Positions 1 to 8,439 of a stretch of 64,000 nt of DNA are shown one piece after another. A program made the position numbers and the translations under genes. This DNA is from Pelagibacteraceae bacterium AG-430-P08. Its GTDB lineage: Bacteria; Pseudomonadota; Alphaproteobacteria; Pelagibacterales; Pelagibacteraceae. Each line of letters begins with the position of its first letter. Position 1 is the stretch's first letter. The notes under the pieces are model-generated. The model was not told where the DNA came from. It searched no databases and saw only the letters and a list, made by a program, of their open reading frames with translations. The stretch is taken from positions 49,457-113,456 of the forward strand of contig QCOL01000002.1 in NCBI GenBank assembly GCA_003212925.1, read 5' to 3'.

Positions 1-340
1 CGCCTAGTCTTCTCATTAAGCTTGTCTCATAAATATCTGCTTCATTATTTGAGTAAATTATTCTCCAAAGTGTCTCAACTATTTTAATTTTATCATTTTC
101 TTTCATATTTTTAACCTCTTTTGTAAACTCTAAAATTTGATTTGAATTTTCTTCAATTTTTTTTGCATCAGAGAATATTTTTTCTAAATTCTCATTGTTT
201 GCACCTATTTTTAAAAGAGCTTGTTTTATAATTATTTCCTCACTTTTTGAAAAGTTTTCATCAATTTTAGCTGCGTGAATTAAAAGTGCAGCTACTTTAG
301 ATAGATCATTATTTTCATTTTTATCCTTTTTAAAAAACAT
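1..340 (-). CDS. TerB-like (tellurite-resistance family) protein, C-terminus cut by window edge
   Basis: Reading the minus strand from the ATG at 338-340 gives an open frame of 113 residues that runs off the left edge. The protein opens with a short basic/acidic stretch, then a helical region with the look of the TerB family (alternating hydrophobic helices, acidic residues in an AAKIDENFSKSEE stretch, and an IVETLWRIIYSNNEADIYE stretch). TerB-like proteins are all-helical metal-binding or stress proteins of uncertain role. The helicase gene ends 4 nt upstream of this start on the same strand, so the two are probably co-transcribed. The family call is from pattern recognition, not a search. 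Confidence 0.7.
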   Translation of the reverse strand, partial: MFFKKDKNENNDLSKVAALLIHAAKIDENFSKSEEIIIKQALLKIGANNENLEKIFSDAKKIEENSNQILEFTKEVKNMKENDKIKIVETLWRIIYSNNEADIYETSLMRRLG

Positions 341-344
341 ATTT

Positions 345-2822
345 TTAATTAAGATTTAAATTTTTTAGAATACCAAAAGGATTTTCTTTGATATTTTCTT
401 TATTTTGAAACTTTTCCCTCTTTTTTTGAATGTATTTAAAGAAAACTTCATCGTTTTTTTCAAAAATCTTATAACTCATAGCTTTAAGCAGTTTTTTAAA
501 GTCATCTTTATTACACCCCAATAAATTTAACATTTCTGGAGTCATCTTTATTTCCTTCATATCCTTTTTATCTGAGTTTATTATTTGTACAAATAATCTC
601 TCTAAAATATCTATTCTAATATAGAAATTATCAAATTTTTCAAATCCGCAAAGTAACATAAAGTTTTTATTTTGAATTTTGTTACCATTTAAAAAATTTA
701 AACCAAAAGTTGGTGGTTTTAAATTAAAGTATTTTTGATTATGATTTTTCCACAAAAGGGTTCTTAATGAAACAGGCTCGGGTTTTATCAATTTAAATAA
801 AAAGACATGGTATCTGCCAAATTTTACACCAAGATCTCTTAAAATTTTTCTTTCATTTTGGTCTAATTTTTTTAAGTACTCATAAACCTTATCTCTCTTA
901 ATAACACCATTATTTTCATAAAGTTGAAAAGCTAAGGCTTTTATAGACGAGTTATTATCCTTTAGATCTTTTAAATCATAGAGACTTTTTAAAACTGTTG
1001 AAATTTTATCTTTTAGCCATTTTTCTAAAAAAGTAATTAATTTACTTTTTTGATTTTGTTCTAACATGTCATCCACTAATAATTCTATGTTAGGGCTCAA
1101 ATAATCTTTACCAGGAATTAGTCTACCAATTGATGCATTATTCCAATAAATCTTAGAATCATTTTTTAACTCAACTAAACCTGTATCGATTATGATTTGG
1201 ATTCTATTCTCAAGTTCAGGTCCTATAGTTTTTCTCGCAGCTTTTTTTAGTGATTTTATATCAGTCTCCAAAGCACCTTGTTTAAGATCTAGTTCTAATT
1301 TAAGTCCATTTATTTTACCTATGAATTGATCATCTATCATGACATTATTATTTTTTAAAATTTTAGTATCAAATTCCATATCTTGTTTTAAACCTCTAGC
1401 AAGCACACTTGCTCTTTTGTCAATAAATGTTTTTGTGAGTTCTTCATGAAGTCTATCTGAAAGTTTATCCTCTAAGAATTTAGTTTTTTCAATCCAGTAA
1501 TTTTGATTTTCAACCCAATTGTTTTTATTTGAAACATATGACCAAGTTCTCACATTTGCAATTCTATTCGCTAAAGAATCTACATTTCCGTCTAATTTAT
1601 CAAGTTTCATAAGTTGTAAATGCATAAAATTATCTGATATTTTTGCTTTATCACTGTTTAAAAAATTAAATACTTTTTCAACGACATCGATGTGATTACC
1701 GTAGGTTTTCTTAACAAAGTCTGGAATTTGACAGCATTCCCATAGCAACGTCAGTGTATCTTTTACATTTGGCAAATTATATAAGTCTAATTTCTTTAGG
1801 AAATATTTTAAAACCTTCTCATCTTCACACTCATGAATCTTTCTAAGCCAATCTTTATTTGGCCTCTCCTCAAGCGATTTTAATAATGAGTTGGGATTGT
1901 TAAAATTTAAATCTGAATTCCTCCAAAATAATGTTCTTATATTTTCAAATTTATGATTTTCTAAAAGTTCAACTTCTTCAGCTGTAATTTCTTTGCAATC
2001 ACCTGTGATACCGAAATTACCATCATTGAGATATCTACCCGCTCTTCCAGCAATTTGACCTATCTCGGATAGACTGAGTTTCCTTAATTTTTTTCCATCA
2101 AATTTTTTTAGATTTGAAAAATACACTTGATCTAAATCCATATTTATACCCATTCCAATTGCATCAGTTGCCACTAAAAAATCAACATCACCTGATTGGT
2201 ATAAGTCTACTTGTGCATTCCTTGTTTTCGGACTTAAAGATCCCATAACAATTGCGGCTCCACCTTTTTGTCTTCGTATTAATTCTGCTATTGCATAAAC
2301 TTCTTCTGTTGAAAAAGCTATAATTGCTGTCTTTCTATTAATACGAGAAATTTTTTTGTGACCTGAGTAAGTGAGTTTAGATAATCTTTTTCTATCTATG
2401 AATTCTATATCATCATTTAATTTTGAAACTATTCCTTTGATTGTATTAGATCCCATAAACATTGTAAGTTTACTTCCTCTCATATTAAGCAATCTATCTG
2501 TAAAAATATGACCTCGTTCATGGTCCGCACACATTTGAATCTCATCAACACCTACAAATTCTAAATCTTTATCTATTGGCATTGACTCTACTGTGCACAA
2601 AAAATATTTTGCATTTGAAGGTATAATTTTTTCTTCACCAGTTATTAAAGCAACTTCATCATATCTAGTTTTTTTAATAACTTTGTCATAGACCTCTCTA
2701 GCTAAAAGTCTTAATGGAAAACCTATCATCCCAGTATCAAAAGAGAGCATTGTTTCTATAGCTAAATGGGTTTTGCCAGTATTTGTCGGACCAAGCACTG
2801 CTGTGATTTTATTTTTATTCAT
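345..2822 (-). CDS. SUV3-like DEAD/DExH superfamily 2 helicase
   Basis: This 825-residue protein resembles the alphaproteobacterial relatives of mitochondrial SUV3 RNA helicase. Visible motifs are the Walker A loop GPTNTGKT at residues 11-18, a Walker B-like VDEIQMC near residue 92-98, SLSPKTRNAQ and VATDAIGMGINMDLD in the second RecA domain, and motif VI QIAGRAGR near residue 257-264. The remaining two thirds is lysine-rich and typical of the long C-terminal extension of bacterial homologues. SUV3 enzymes unwind RNA in RNA turnover; the bacterial substrate is not established. It precedes a TerB-like gene by 4 nt. A 174-bp gap upstream, before the thioesterase stop, presumably holds its promoter, though no convincing -35/-10 pair was seen. 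Confidence 0.88.
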   Translation of the reverse strand: MNKNKITAVLGPTNTGKTHLAIETMLSFDTGMIGFPLRLLAREVYDKVIKKTRYDEVALITGEEKIIPSNAKYFLCTVESMPIDKDLEFVGVDEIQMCADHERGHIFTDRLLNMRGSKLTMFMGSNTIKGIVSKLNDDIEFIDRKRLSKLTYSGHKKISRINRKTAIIAFSTEEVYAIAELIRRQKGGAAIVMGSLSPKTRNAQVDLYQSGDVDFLVATDAIGMGINMDLDQVYFSNLKKFDGKKLRKLSLSEIGQIAGRAGRYLNDGNFGITGDCKEITAEEVELLENHKFENIRTLFWRNSDLNFNNPNSLLKSLEERPNKDWLRKIHECEDEKVLKYFLKKLDLYNLPNVKDTLTLLWECCQIPDFVKKTYGNHIDVVEKVFNFLNSDKAKISDNFMHLQLMKLDKLDGNVDSLANRIANVRTWSYVSNKNNWVENQNYWIEKTKFLEDKLSDRLHEELTKTFIDKRASVLARGLKQDMEFDTKILKNNNVMIDDQFIGKINGLKLELDLKQGALETDIKSLKKAARKTIGPELENRIQIIIDTGLVELKNDSKIYWNNASIGRLIPGKDYLSPNIELLVDDMLEQNQKSKLITFLEKWLKDKISTVLKSLYDLKDLKDNNSSIKALAFQLYENNGVIKRDKVYEYLKKLDQNERKILRDLGVKFGRYHVFLFKLIKPEPVSLRTLLWKNHNQKYFNLKPPTFGLNFLNGNKIQNKNFMLLCGFEKFDNFYIRIDILERLFVQIINSDKKDMKEIKMTPEMLNLLGCNKDDFKKLLKAMSYKIFEKNDEVFFKYIQKKREKFQNKENIKENPFGILKNLNLN

Positions 2823-2996
2823 TTCTATCTTTGGTATGTTTAATATACTACCTACAAGATGTAGTTACTCGTAAAGAACAAAAATAGACTAAAACATGAC
2901 CGAATCATTCTATTGAAAGTTCTCATTTCAAATTCTTAAAAAGTTAAGTTTAACATAATATGATTTATTGTCCAAATTACCATCAAACACAAAGGC

Positions 2997-3401
2997 TTAA
3001 GACTTTATCTTAAGAATTTTCCAAACTCCAGAAGCAGATGTGATTATTTTGTTATTACATTTTAATTCACAAAATAAAAATACCAAAGTTTTTGTTTTTT
3101 TTAAAATTTTTACATGCCCTATAATCTCATCACCAATTTTCGAAGCACCGATATATTTTAGATCTAATGAAATTGTTACACATGGTGCATTTTGAACACT
3201 ACGGTGTGCTGCTGTTCCAGCTCCAGCATCTATTAAAGCGGCCAAATATCCTCCATGAGTTATACCTGCTGCATTCAAATGGTTTTCATTAATAACTGAT
3301 TTGAATTCATATTCGTTTTCAGAGATATTTCTAAACATAACACCACCATTATGTTTCATAAACCCATGCTTTAAACTTATTTGTTCAAATGAATTAGACA
3401 T
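2997..3401 (-). CDS. PaaI-family hotdog thioesterase
   Basis: A 134-residue single-domain protein of the usual length for the PaaI/YbgC-like hotdog thioesterases. The signature THGGYLAALIDAGAG near residues 48-62 matches the HGGxxxxxxDxA helix that carries the catalytic acid in this family, followed by the beta strands VTISLDLKYIGAS and VKILKKTKTLVFLFCEL. Such enzymes hydrolyse acyl-CoA esters; the substrate cannot be deduced. It lies 6 nt downstream of a tiny membrane ORF and is the last gene of the minus-strand cluster starting with the radical SAM gene at 5714. Confidence 0.85.
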   Translation of the reverse strand: MSNSFEQISLKHGFMKHNGGVMFRNISENEYEFKSVINENHLNAAGITHGGYLAALIDAGAGTAAHRSVQNAPCVTISLDLKYIGASKIGDEIIGHVKILKKTKTLVFLFCELKCNNKIITSASGVWKILKIKS

Positions 3402-3407
3402 TATTTT

Positions 3408-3491
3408 TTATAGTATAAATGTTAAAATTAATAAAATTATAAATATTATTATAAAAAAATAAATAACTGATTTTTGTAATGAAATTCTCAT
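3408..3491 (-). CDS. Tiny single-span membrane peptide (27 aa)
   Basis: A 27-residue ORF starting at the ATG at 3489-3491. It reads as a short polar start (MRISLQKS) followed by one continuous run of hydrophobic residues, so it would be a single transmembrane helix. Support for it being real is the ATGA overlap with the stop codon of the upstream oxidoreductase gene and the 6-nt gap to the thioesterase start, as expected for translationally coupled genes. Against it, AT-rich DNA easily encodes short Ile/Leu/Phe runs. No function can be given. Confidence 0.4.
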   Translation of the reverse strand: MRISLQKSVIYFFIIIFIILLILTFIL

Positions 3492-4204
3492 ATTTTTTTA
3501 ATTATTCTATCGATTAATTTATTAGCAAATAGACTTTTATTTTTATTATTTTCAAAATCAACTTTTTCATTAAGAACATCTTTAATCATTTTAGAAAGTA
3601 TATCTTTTTTAGTTAAGAGATTAATTGAATTAAAGCTATGAATCCTTTTTTCAGAATTTAAACTATAGTAAAAATGAAAAGTTTTTTTTTCAAAATCAAT
3701 TTTAAACTCTAAACAATCTTTAATATTAATTATTTTAATATTTGAAATTTTTTCATTTTTTACTTTTTCATACAAATAATAAAAATCATGATAAGCAAAT
3801 CTAAATAATAAATCCTTTGGATTACCAAAACTTTTTTTTTGTCTTGTGATATAATTATATTTTTTAATTTTTATTCTCTTTTTTAAAAAAGATTGTATTT
3901 CATCGACGTATAATAAGATTTTATTTTTCTTAGCTTTTTGAAATAATTTTAGTGATTCGTTATAAGTTTTTGTTAGTGGTTTTTCACAAAATATGTTTAC
4001 TTTTTTTTTTATACATTTATTAACTATATTGAAGTGAGTGTGATCAGGGGTAGCAATAAAAATCCAATCTATTTTATCTAATTTGTTTAAATATTTTGAT
4101 TTACTATTAGCTATAAAATGTAATTTTGAAATGGAACTAATTTTTTTTTGAATTATTTTTCCCCATTTTCCGTTACCCACCAAACCAGTTGATTTAGAAT
4201 GCAT
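3488..4204 (-). CDS. Gfo/Idh/MocA-family oxidoreductase, short form
   Basis: A 238-residue protein with an N-terminal Rossmann fold: the dinucleotide loop GNGKWG is at residues 11-16, followed by IFIATPDHTHF and the EKPLTK motif typical of the Gfo/Idh/MocA family, in which the Lys is usually catalytic. The family is normally 320-380 residues, so the C-terminal substrate domain is clearly reduced here. Such enzymes oxidise or reduce sugars or sugar nucleotides with NAD(P). The gene overlaps the radical SAM gene upstream by 11 nt and probably shares its transcript, which suggests a joint role in modifying an unusual sugar; that is inference. Confidence 0.78.
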   Translation of the reverse strand: MHSKSTGLVGNGKWGKIIQKKISSISKLHFIANSKSKYLNKLDKIDWIFIATPDHTHFNIVNKCIKKKVNIFCEKPLTKTYNESLKLFQKAKKNKILLYVDEIQSFLKKRIKIKKYNYITRQKKSFGNPKDLLFRFAYHDFYYLYEKVKNEKISNIKIINIKDCLEFKIDFEKKTFHFYYSLNSEKRIHSFNSINLLTKKDILSKMIKDVLNEKVDFENNKNKSLFANKLIDRIIKKI

Positions 4205-5714
4205 CCTTGTACCAGCTATTTCCTAGATTAACTTTTTGAGCATAATATCTAAGAGCAACAGGTCCTTCCTCAAATGGAATACCAAAATTTTTATCATCCT
4301 CTGCTTGGTTTATTAATGAAGTCATTACATGATCAAATGGATCCATAAATCTTATATCATTTGTCTCACTTTTAATGCCATCACTATTATTCAAAAAGTT
4401 TTCTATAACTTGTCTAAAAGAGGTTTTATAATCAACTCTGCCAATAATAAATTTCTCATTTCCATTTCTATTTAAAAAACCTGCCTCTCTGTATAAAAAA
4501 ACATCACCATATAAATCAACACAAACTGATAATTGTGTATGACCATATTTTCTCATCTCATTATCAGTTATTTTTGTAAGTTTTTTTCCTAAAATACCCA
4601 AACTAATTGGATGAAGTGCATAACCATAGTCAATATGTAGATTTTGTAATCTCTTATCATTTTCAAAATTCTTAAATAATTTTATTAACTCTTTTCTATC
4701 TTGTTCAGTTAGTAAACCATCTAGGTGGTATTTTTTATCGCGATCTCTAATGTCTGATATTCCAGTCACTGTATCAAAGTCATCTCTTAAAGATAAAAAA
4801 TCAATTCCCGGACCATTTTTAACTTCATTGTTTACCTCATCAATAAAATTTATAAGTTTAGGGAGGTTTTTATAGTTTTCTTTAAGAATGATATAATTTA
4901 TGCCAAATTTTATTTTAGAATTTTCTTCATTTCTTTTTATCAAAAAATTAATACAATTTTTTTTGACCATTTTGTAAGATTTTTTTATAGTAGTAATAAA
5001 CTCATATGACTCTTCATCAATGCCGTATAAAGAAATTCTTATAGAGTCAAGCTTCATTATTTTTGGATTTTTTTTAACAAAATTTTCAGTTAGTCCATGT
5101 CCATTAGTAATTAGTGGGACCCTTAGTCCATGATCGGAAGCAAATTCAACAATATCACCAATACCAGGGTTAGTAAGTGGTTCTAATCCACCAGAAATAG
5201 AAATAGCTGTATTTTTTGGGTCAAGTTCAGAAAGGATTTTGCTAAATATTTTGTTTCCATTTTCTATTGCATTGGAAGGATATTTTTCTGCTTGGTTTCT
5301 TCCACAAAATCCACAATAATACTGACAAGATACACCTGGATATAAAGCAATTCTCATAGGATATTTAAATTCATTTTTTAAGGCACTTTCTAACTGAGCA
5401 CAAAAGGGAGATATAGATTGCCAGTATTTCTTTGCAGTACCTGATTTAGTGATTAAATTTTGTAAATGTTCACTTTCTCTAATAATTTTATTTAAAATTC
5501 TTAATGTTGAAATATCAATATCTAACTTTGATTTAATTTCTCTTTGTTTTAACCATGGATTGTTTGCAAATAGGTAGATTATTTGCGAAATATGCCTAAA
5601 AAAATTTGAGTTATTTACAAAATCTTTATTAAATTTTTTGATTTCATCTAAAATTAATTGACCAGAATCTCCTTTTGGTAGTTGGAATTCTGATTTAATT
5701 AGCCAATTGCTCAT
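4194..5714 (-). CDS. Radical SAM enzyme (possibly sugar-modifying, DesII-like)
   Basis: A 506-residue protein with the radical SAM iron-sulfur motif in YPGVSCQYYCGFCGR near residues 123-137 (C-x3-C-x2-C), followed by the SAM-binding ISISGGLEPLTNPG stretch and RISLYGIDEE. The N-terminal 110 residues are helical and precede the barrel, and the tail forms an extra domain. Length and layout resemble the sugar radical SAM enzymes of the DesII type that deaminate dTDP-amino sugars, but I cannot confirm this by eye. The downstream Gfo/Idh oxidoreductase, whose start overlaps this gene, and a divergent glycosyltransferase at 5792 fit a surface-sugar role. Confidence 0.8.
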   Translation of the reverse strand: MSNWLIKSEFQLPKGDSGQLILDEIKKFNKDFVNNSNFFRHISQIIYLFANNPWLKQREIKSKLDIDISTLRILNKIIRESEHLQNLITKSGTAKKYWQSISPFCAQLESALKNEFKYPMRIALYPGVSCQYYCGFCGRNQAEKYPSNAIENGNKIFSKILSELDPKNTAISISGGLEPLTNPGIGDIVEFASDHGLRVPLITNGHGLTENFVKKNPKIMKLDSIRISLYGIDEESYEFITTIKKSYKMVKKNCINFLIKRNEENSKIKFGINYIILKENYKNLPKLINFIDEVNNEVKNGPGIDFLSLRDDFDTVTGISDIRDRDKKYHLDGLLTEQDRKELIKLFKNFENDKRLQNLHIDYGYALHPISLGILGKKLTKITDNEMRKYGHTQLSVCVDLYGDVFLYREAGFLNRNGNEKFIIGRVDYKTSFRQVIENFLNNSDGIKSETNDIRFMDPFDHVMTSLINQAEDDKNFGIPFEEGPVALRYYAQKVNLGNSWYKDAF

Positions 5715-5791
5715 GTCAATATTCTTATTTTGAAGTTCTGTAATTTATTGTAAATATAATATTAATATTAAATCAATAATATAATAAATTT

Positions 5792-6898
5792 GTGAAAAAA
5801 AAAATCATTTTTTATCATCCCAATTTTGATGATGGTGGTGTCGAAAAAACTAATTTGAAGATCTCCGAAAAATTATCTAAGAGATATGATATTTTTTTTC
5901 TATCTCATTCTTTTTCAAATAAATTTAATAAAGAAATTAAAAGAATAGGTATTAAGAAAATCTTGATCCCTTCAAAAAGAGCAATATTTGCGTTTATGAA
6001 AATTGTTAAATTTTATAAAAAAACAAAGCCTGATTTAATTTTTTCAATCCAAACTCATGCTAACGTTATAAGTTTGTTATTAAATATGTTTTTTTTTCAG
6101 AATAAGTTAAAAGTTATTTGCTGTGAAAGAATATCGATAAAAAGATATAAATGGAATTTAAAAGGAAGGTTAATCATTTTTTTAGCAAAATTAATTTATA
6201 GATATTCAAAGTTAGTAATATGTAATTCAAGAGAACTCTCAAAAGAATTTAAAGCTTTATCTAAAAACTTAAAAGTTGTTCATATTTATAATCCAACTTT
6301 AAATTCTAATTTTAATTTGTTGTCAAAAAAATTTAAAATAAAAAATAAACCGTTCATAAAAAAAAAAAAACCTATTTTATTTTCTTTAGGAAGACTTGAT
6401 TATAATAAAAATAATATAATGTTGCTTAGAGCATATAATGAAATTAAGGATAAAATAAGATGCAGCATTGTATTAATGGGAGATGGAAATGAAAAAAACA
6501 TGTTGCTTAATTATGCTAAAAAAAATAATTTTGAAAAGAACCTTTTTATTTTTAGTTTTAAAAAAAATCCATATCCTTATTTATTGAAATCAGATATTTT
6601 AATTCTAACCTCAAGAACTGAGGGTTTGCCAAATGTATTAATCGAAGCCTTAGCTTTAAAAAAATTTGTTATATCAACTAAATGCCCAACCGGGCCAAAA
6701 GAAATATTGTTAAATGGTAAGGCGGGTTTTTTAGTGAACAATGATGATTATGTAGATTTAGCAAATAAAATTAGAATTTACTTTAAAAAACCAGAAATTA
6801 TTAAAAAAAAGAAAAAGTATATTAAAAAAAGTTTGTTACAATTTTCTCCTGTTAAAAGTTTAAACAAATACCAAGAAATCGTAGATAATATAATATAA
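5792..6898 (+). CDS. Family 4-type glycosyltransferase
   Basis: A 368-residue GT-B glycosyltransferase starting at a GTG codon. The N-terminal half has HPNFDDGGVEKTNLKISEKL, the glycine-rich acceptor-side loop common to this family, and the C-terminal half has the nucleotide-sugar-binding signature TSRTEGLPNVLIEALA plus CPTGPKEIL. These enzymes transfer sugars from nucleotide donors to lipid-linked or polysaccharide acceptors at the inner face of the cytoplasmic membrane. It is divergent from the radical SAM gene across 77 bp of very AT-rich DNA. Donor and acceptor cannot be told. The 3' end lies 3 nt from the CCA end of tRNA-Arg on the other strand. Confidence 0.87.
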   Translation: MKKKIIFYHPNFDDGGVEKTNLKISEKLSKRYDIFFLSHSFSNKFNKEIKRIGIKKILIPSKRAIFAFMKIVKFYKKTKPDLIFSIQTHANVISLLLNMFFFQNKLKVICCERISIKRYKWNLKGRLIIFLAKLIYRYSKLVICNSRELSKEFKALSKNLKVVHIYNPTLNSNFNLLSKKFKIKNKPFIKKKKPILFSLGRLDYNKNNIMLLRAYNEIKDKIRCSIVLMGDGNEKNMLLNYAKKNNFEKNLFIFSFKKNPYPYLLKSDILILTSRTEGLPNVLIEALALKKFVISTKCPTGPKEILLNGKAGFLVNNDDYVDLANKIRIYFKKPEIIKKKKKYIKKSLLQFSPVKSLNKYQEIVDNII

Positions 6899-6901
6899 TT
6901 T

Positions 6902-6978
6902 TGGTGGACCACCCAGAACTCGAATCTGGAATCTCCCGGTTCGTAGCCGAGCGCCTTATCCAATTAGACCAGTGGTCC
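6902..6978 (-). tRNA. tRNA-Arg (anticodon ACG)
   Basis: On the minus strand this 77-nt segment folds as a full cloverleaf: acceptor GGACCAC pairs with GTGGTCC, the anticodon stem CTCGG/CCGGG encloses loop CTACGAA (anticodon ACG), and the T-arm CCAGA/TCTGG encloses the canonical loop TTCGAGT. A73 and an encoded CCA end follow. The A at position 34 is expected to be deaminated to inosine by TadA to read CGU, CGC and CGA. Confidence 0.95.
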
Positions 6979-7051
6979 ATTTAAATAATATATTCCATAT
7001 ATCAAAGTTTTTGGTGTAATTTAACTTATAAAATATTATTTAAATCACTTT

Positions 7052-8227
7052 ATGAGCAAAAACTTTAACGATGTTGTAATTATTTCAGCACTAAGAACTC
7101 CGATTGGAGCTTATAAAGGGTCCCTTAAAGATTTAAGTGCTGATAAGTTAGGGTCAATTGTCATTAGGGAAATTTTAAGAAAAACAATAATTAATAAAGA
7201 CGAAATTGATGAGGTAATAATGGGCCAAGTGCTCACTGCAGGTGGAGGCCAAAATCCTGCAAGGCAAGCTACAATAAACGCTGGCATAGATATATCTAAA
7301 CCTGCTCACATTATTAATCAGGTGTGTGGCTCTGGACTTAGAGCTGTAATTTCAGGTTATCAATCCATCAGATTAGGAGAAGCAAAGAATGTAATTTCGG
7401 GAGGTCAAGAAAATATGTCATTAGCCCCACATTTAATTTTTTATCGTGATAACAAAAAAATTTCTGAGAAAAATTTGATAAATACAATGATCAATGATGG
7501 GTTAATAGATGCATTTAATAATTATCATATGGGTGTAACAGCTGAGAATGTTGCAAAGAAATTTAATATTTCAAGAGTCGAACAAGATGATTTTGCAATA
7601 AATTCTCAAAAAAAAACAGAAGATGCAATTAGAGAAAATAGATTTGAAGAAGAACTTATAAAAATAAACCAACTTGGAATTAATCTTGACAAAGATGAGC
7701 ACCCTAGAAAAGGGCTTACTAAATCTGATTTAGAAAAATTAGAAACAGTTTTTTTAAAAGATGGTACTGTCACCCCTGGAAACTCATCAGGAATTAACGA
7801 TGGAGCCGCTGCTTTATTATTAACAACTTTAGACGAAGCAAAAAAAAAATCAATTGAACCATTAGCCAAGATAGTTTCATGGGCTTCTGTTGGAGTTGAA
7901 CCGTCTTTGATGGGTCTTGGACCAATTGAGGCTGTTCGTAAAGCAGTCAAAAAAGCAAAATGGAATTTAAATGACATAGATCTATTTGAAATTAATGAAG
8001 CTTTTGCGGCTCAAAGCATTGCAGTAATACGTGAATTAAATATTGATAAGTATAAAGTTAATGTGAATGGAGGAGCTATTGCTTTGGGACATCCAATAGG
8101 AGCATCAGGTGCCAGAATATTAGTTACTCTTATTCATGAGATGATAAAACAGAAAAAGAATAAAGGTTGCGCTACACTATGTGTAGGCGGTGGAATGGGT
8201 ATAGCTATATGTGTTGAGAGAATTTAG
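7052..8227 (+). CDS. phaA: Acetyl-CoA C-acetyltransferase (thiolase)
   Basis: A 391-residue biosynthetic-type thiolase that condenses two acetyl-CoA to acetoacetyl-CoA, or runs the reverse reaction. The N-terminal active-site Cys is in NQVCGSGLRAV near residue 89-90, the central His is in NEAFAAQS with GHPIGASGAR, and the second catalytic Cys is in ATLCVGGGMG near residue 378. Length is standard. It stands alone next to the pyruvate dehydrogenase genes, so an acetyl-CoA theme is plausible; no acetoacetyl-CoA reductase or PHB synthase is present in the window, so the symbol (phaA/atoB) marks the family rather than proven PHB synthesis. Confidence 0.92.
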   Translation: MSKNFNDVVIISALRTPIGAYKGSLKDLSADKLGSIVIREILRKTIINKDEIDEVIMGQVLTAGGGQNPARQATINAGIDISKPAHIINQVCGSGLRAVISGYQSIRLGEAKNVISGGQENMSLAPHLIFYRDNKKISEKNLINTMINDGLIDAFNNYHMGVTAENVAKKFNISRVEQDDFAINSQKKTEDAIRENRFEEELIKINQLGINLDKDEHPRKGLTKSDLEKLETVFLKDGTVTPGNSSGINDGAAALLLTTLDEAKKKSIEPLAKIVSWASVGVEPSLMGLGPIEAVRKAVKKAKWNLNDIDLFEINEAFAAQSIAVIRELNIDKYKVNVNGGAIALGHPIGASGARILVTLIHEMIKQKKNKGCATLCVGGGMGIAICVERI

Positions 8228-8355
8228 GAATTAAACTTTTTAAACTTCTCTTCAAGCAAAATTTTTTGTATCCAAATTTTAGCATCAATGTAAGTGCTTT
8301 CTTTTGGTTGCAGGAGTGTATTTAATAACTTTTTTATCATTTTTAAAGGATACAT
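8224..8355 (-). CDS. Possible small protein (43 aa), unrecognised
   Basis: The 212-bp gap between the thiolase and aceE holds a minus-strand ORF of 43 codons from an ATG at 8353-8355 (58 codons if a TTG at 8398-8400 is used). It reads as a basic, amphipathic peptide with MYPLKMIKKLLNTLLQ followed by DAKIWIQKILLEEKF. Its stop overlaps the thiolase stop tail to tail by 4 nt. The composition looks protein-like, but there is no motif I recognise and it may be a chance frame. Confidence 0.25.
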   Translation of the reverse strand: MYPLKMIKKLLNTLLQPKESTYIDAKIWIQKILLEEKFKKFNS

Positions 8356-8439
8356 CAGAAGAGTGTCAAAAAATTGAGCAGAATGTGTTAAAAATAGCAA
8401 TTAAGTAAAATTTTATAGTGTATAAGATCTTAATATCAA

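Noticed and set aside
2852..2864. CTACA-AGA-TGTAG dyad upstream of the helicase
   Set aside because: Only 5+5 bp, in AT-rich DNA with many such short palindromes; no supporting promoter elements.
6778..6963. 61-codon minus-strand ORF over tRNA-Arg and the glycosyltransferase end
   Set aside because: It overlaps a well-formed tRNA and an excellent glycosyltransferase frame.
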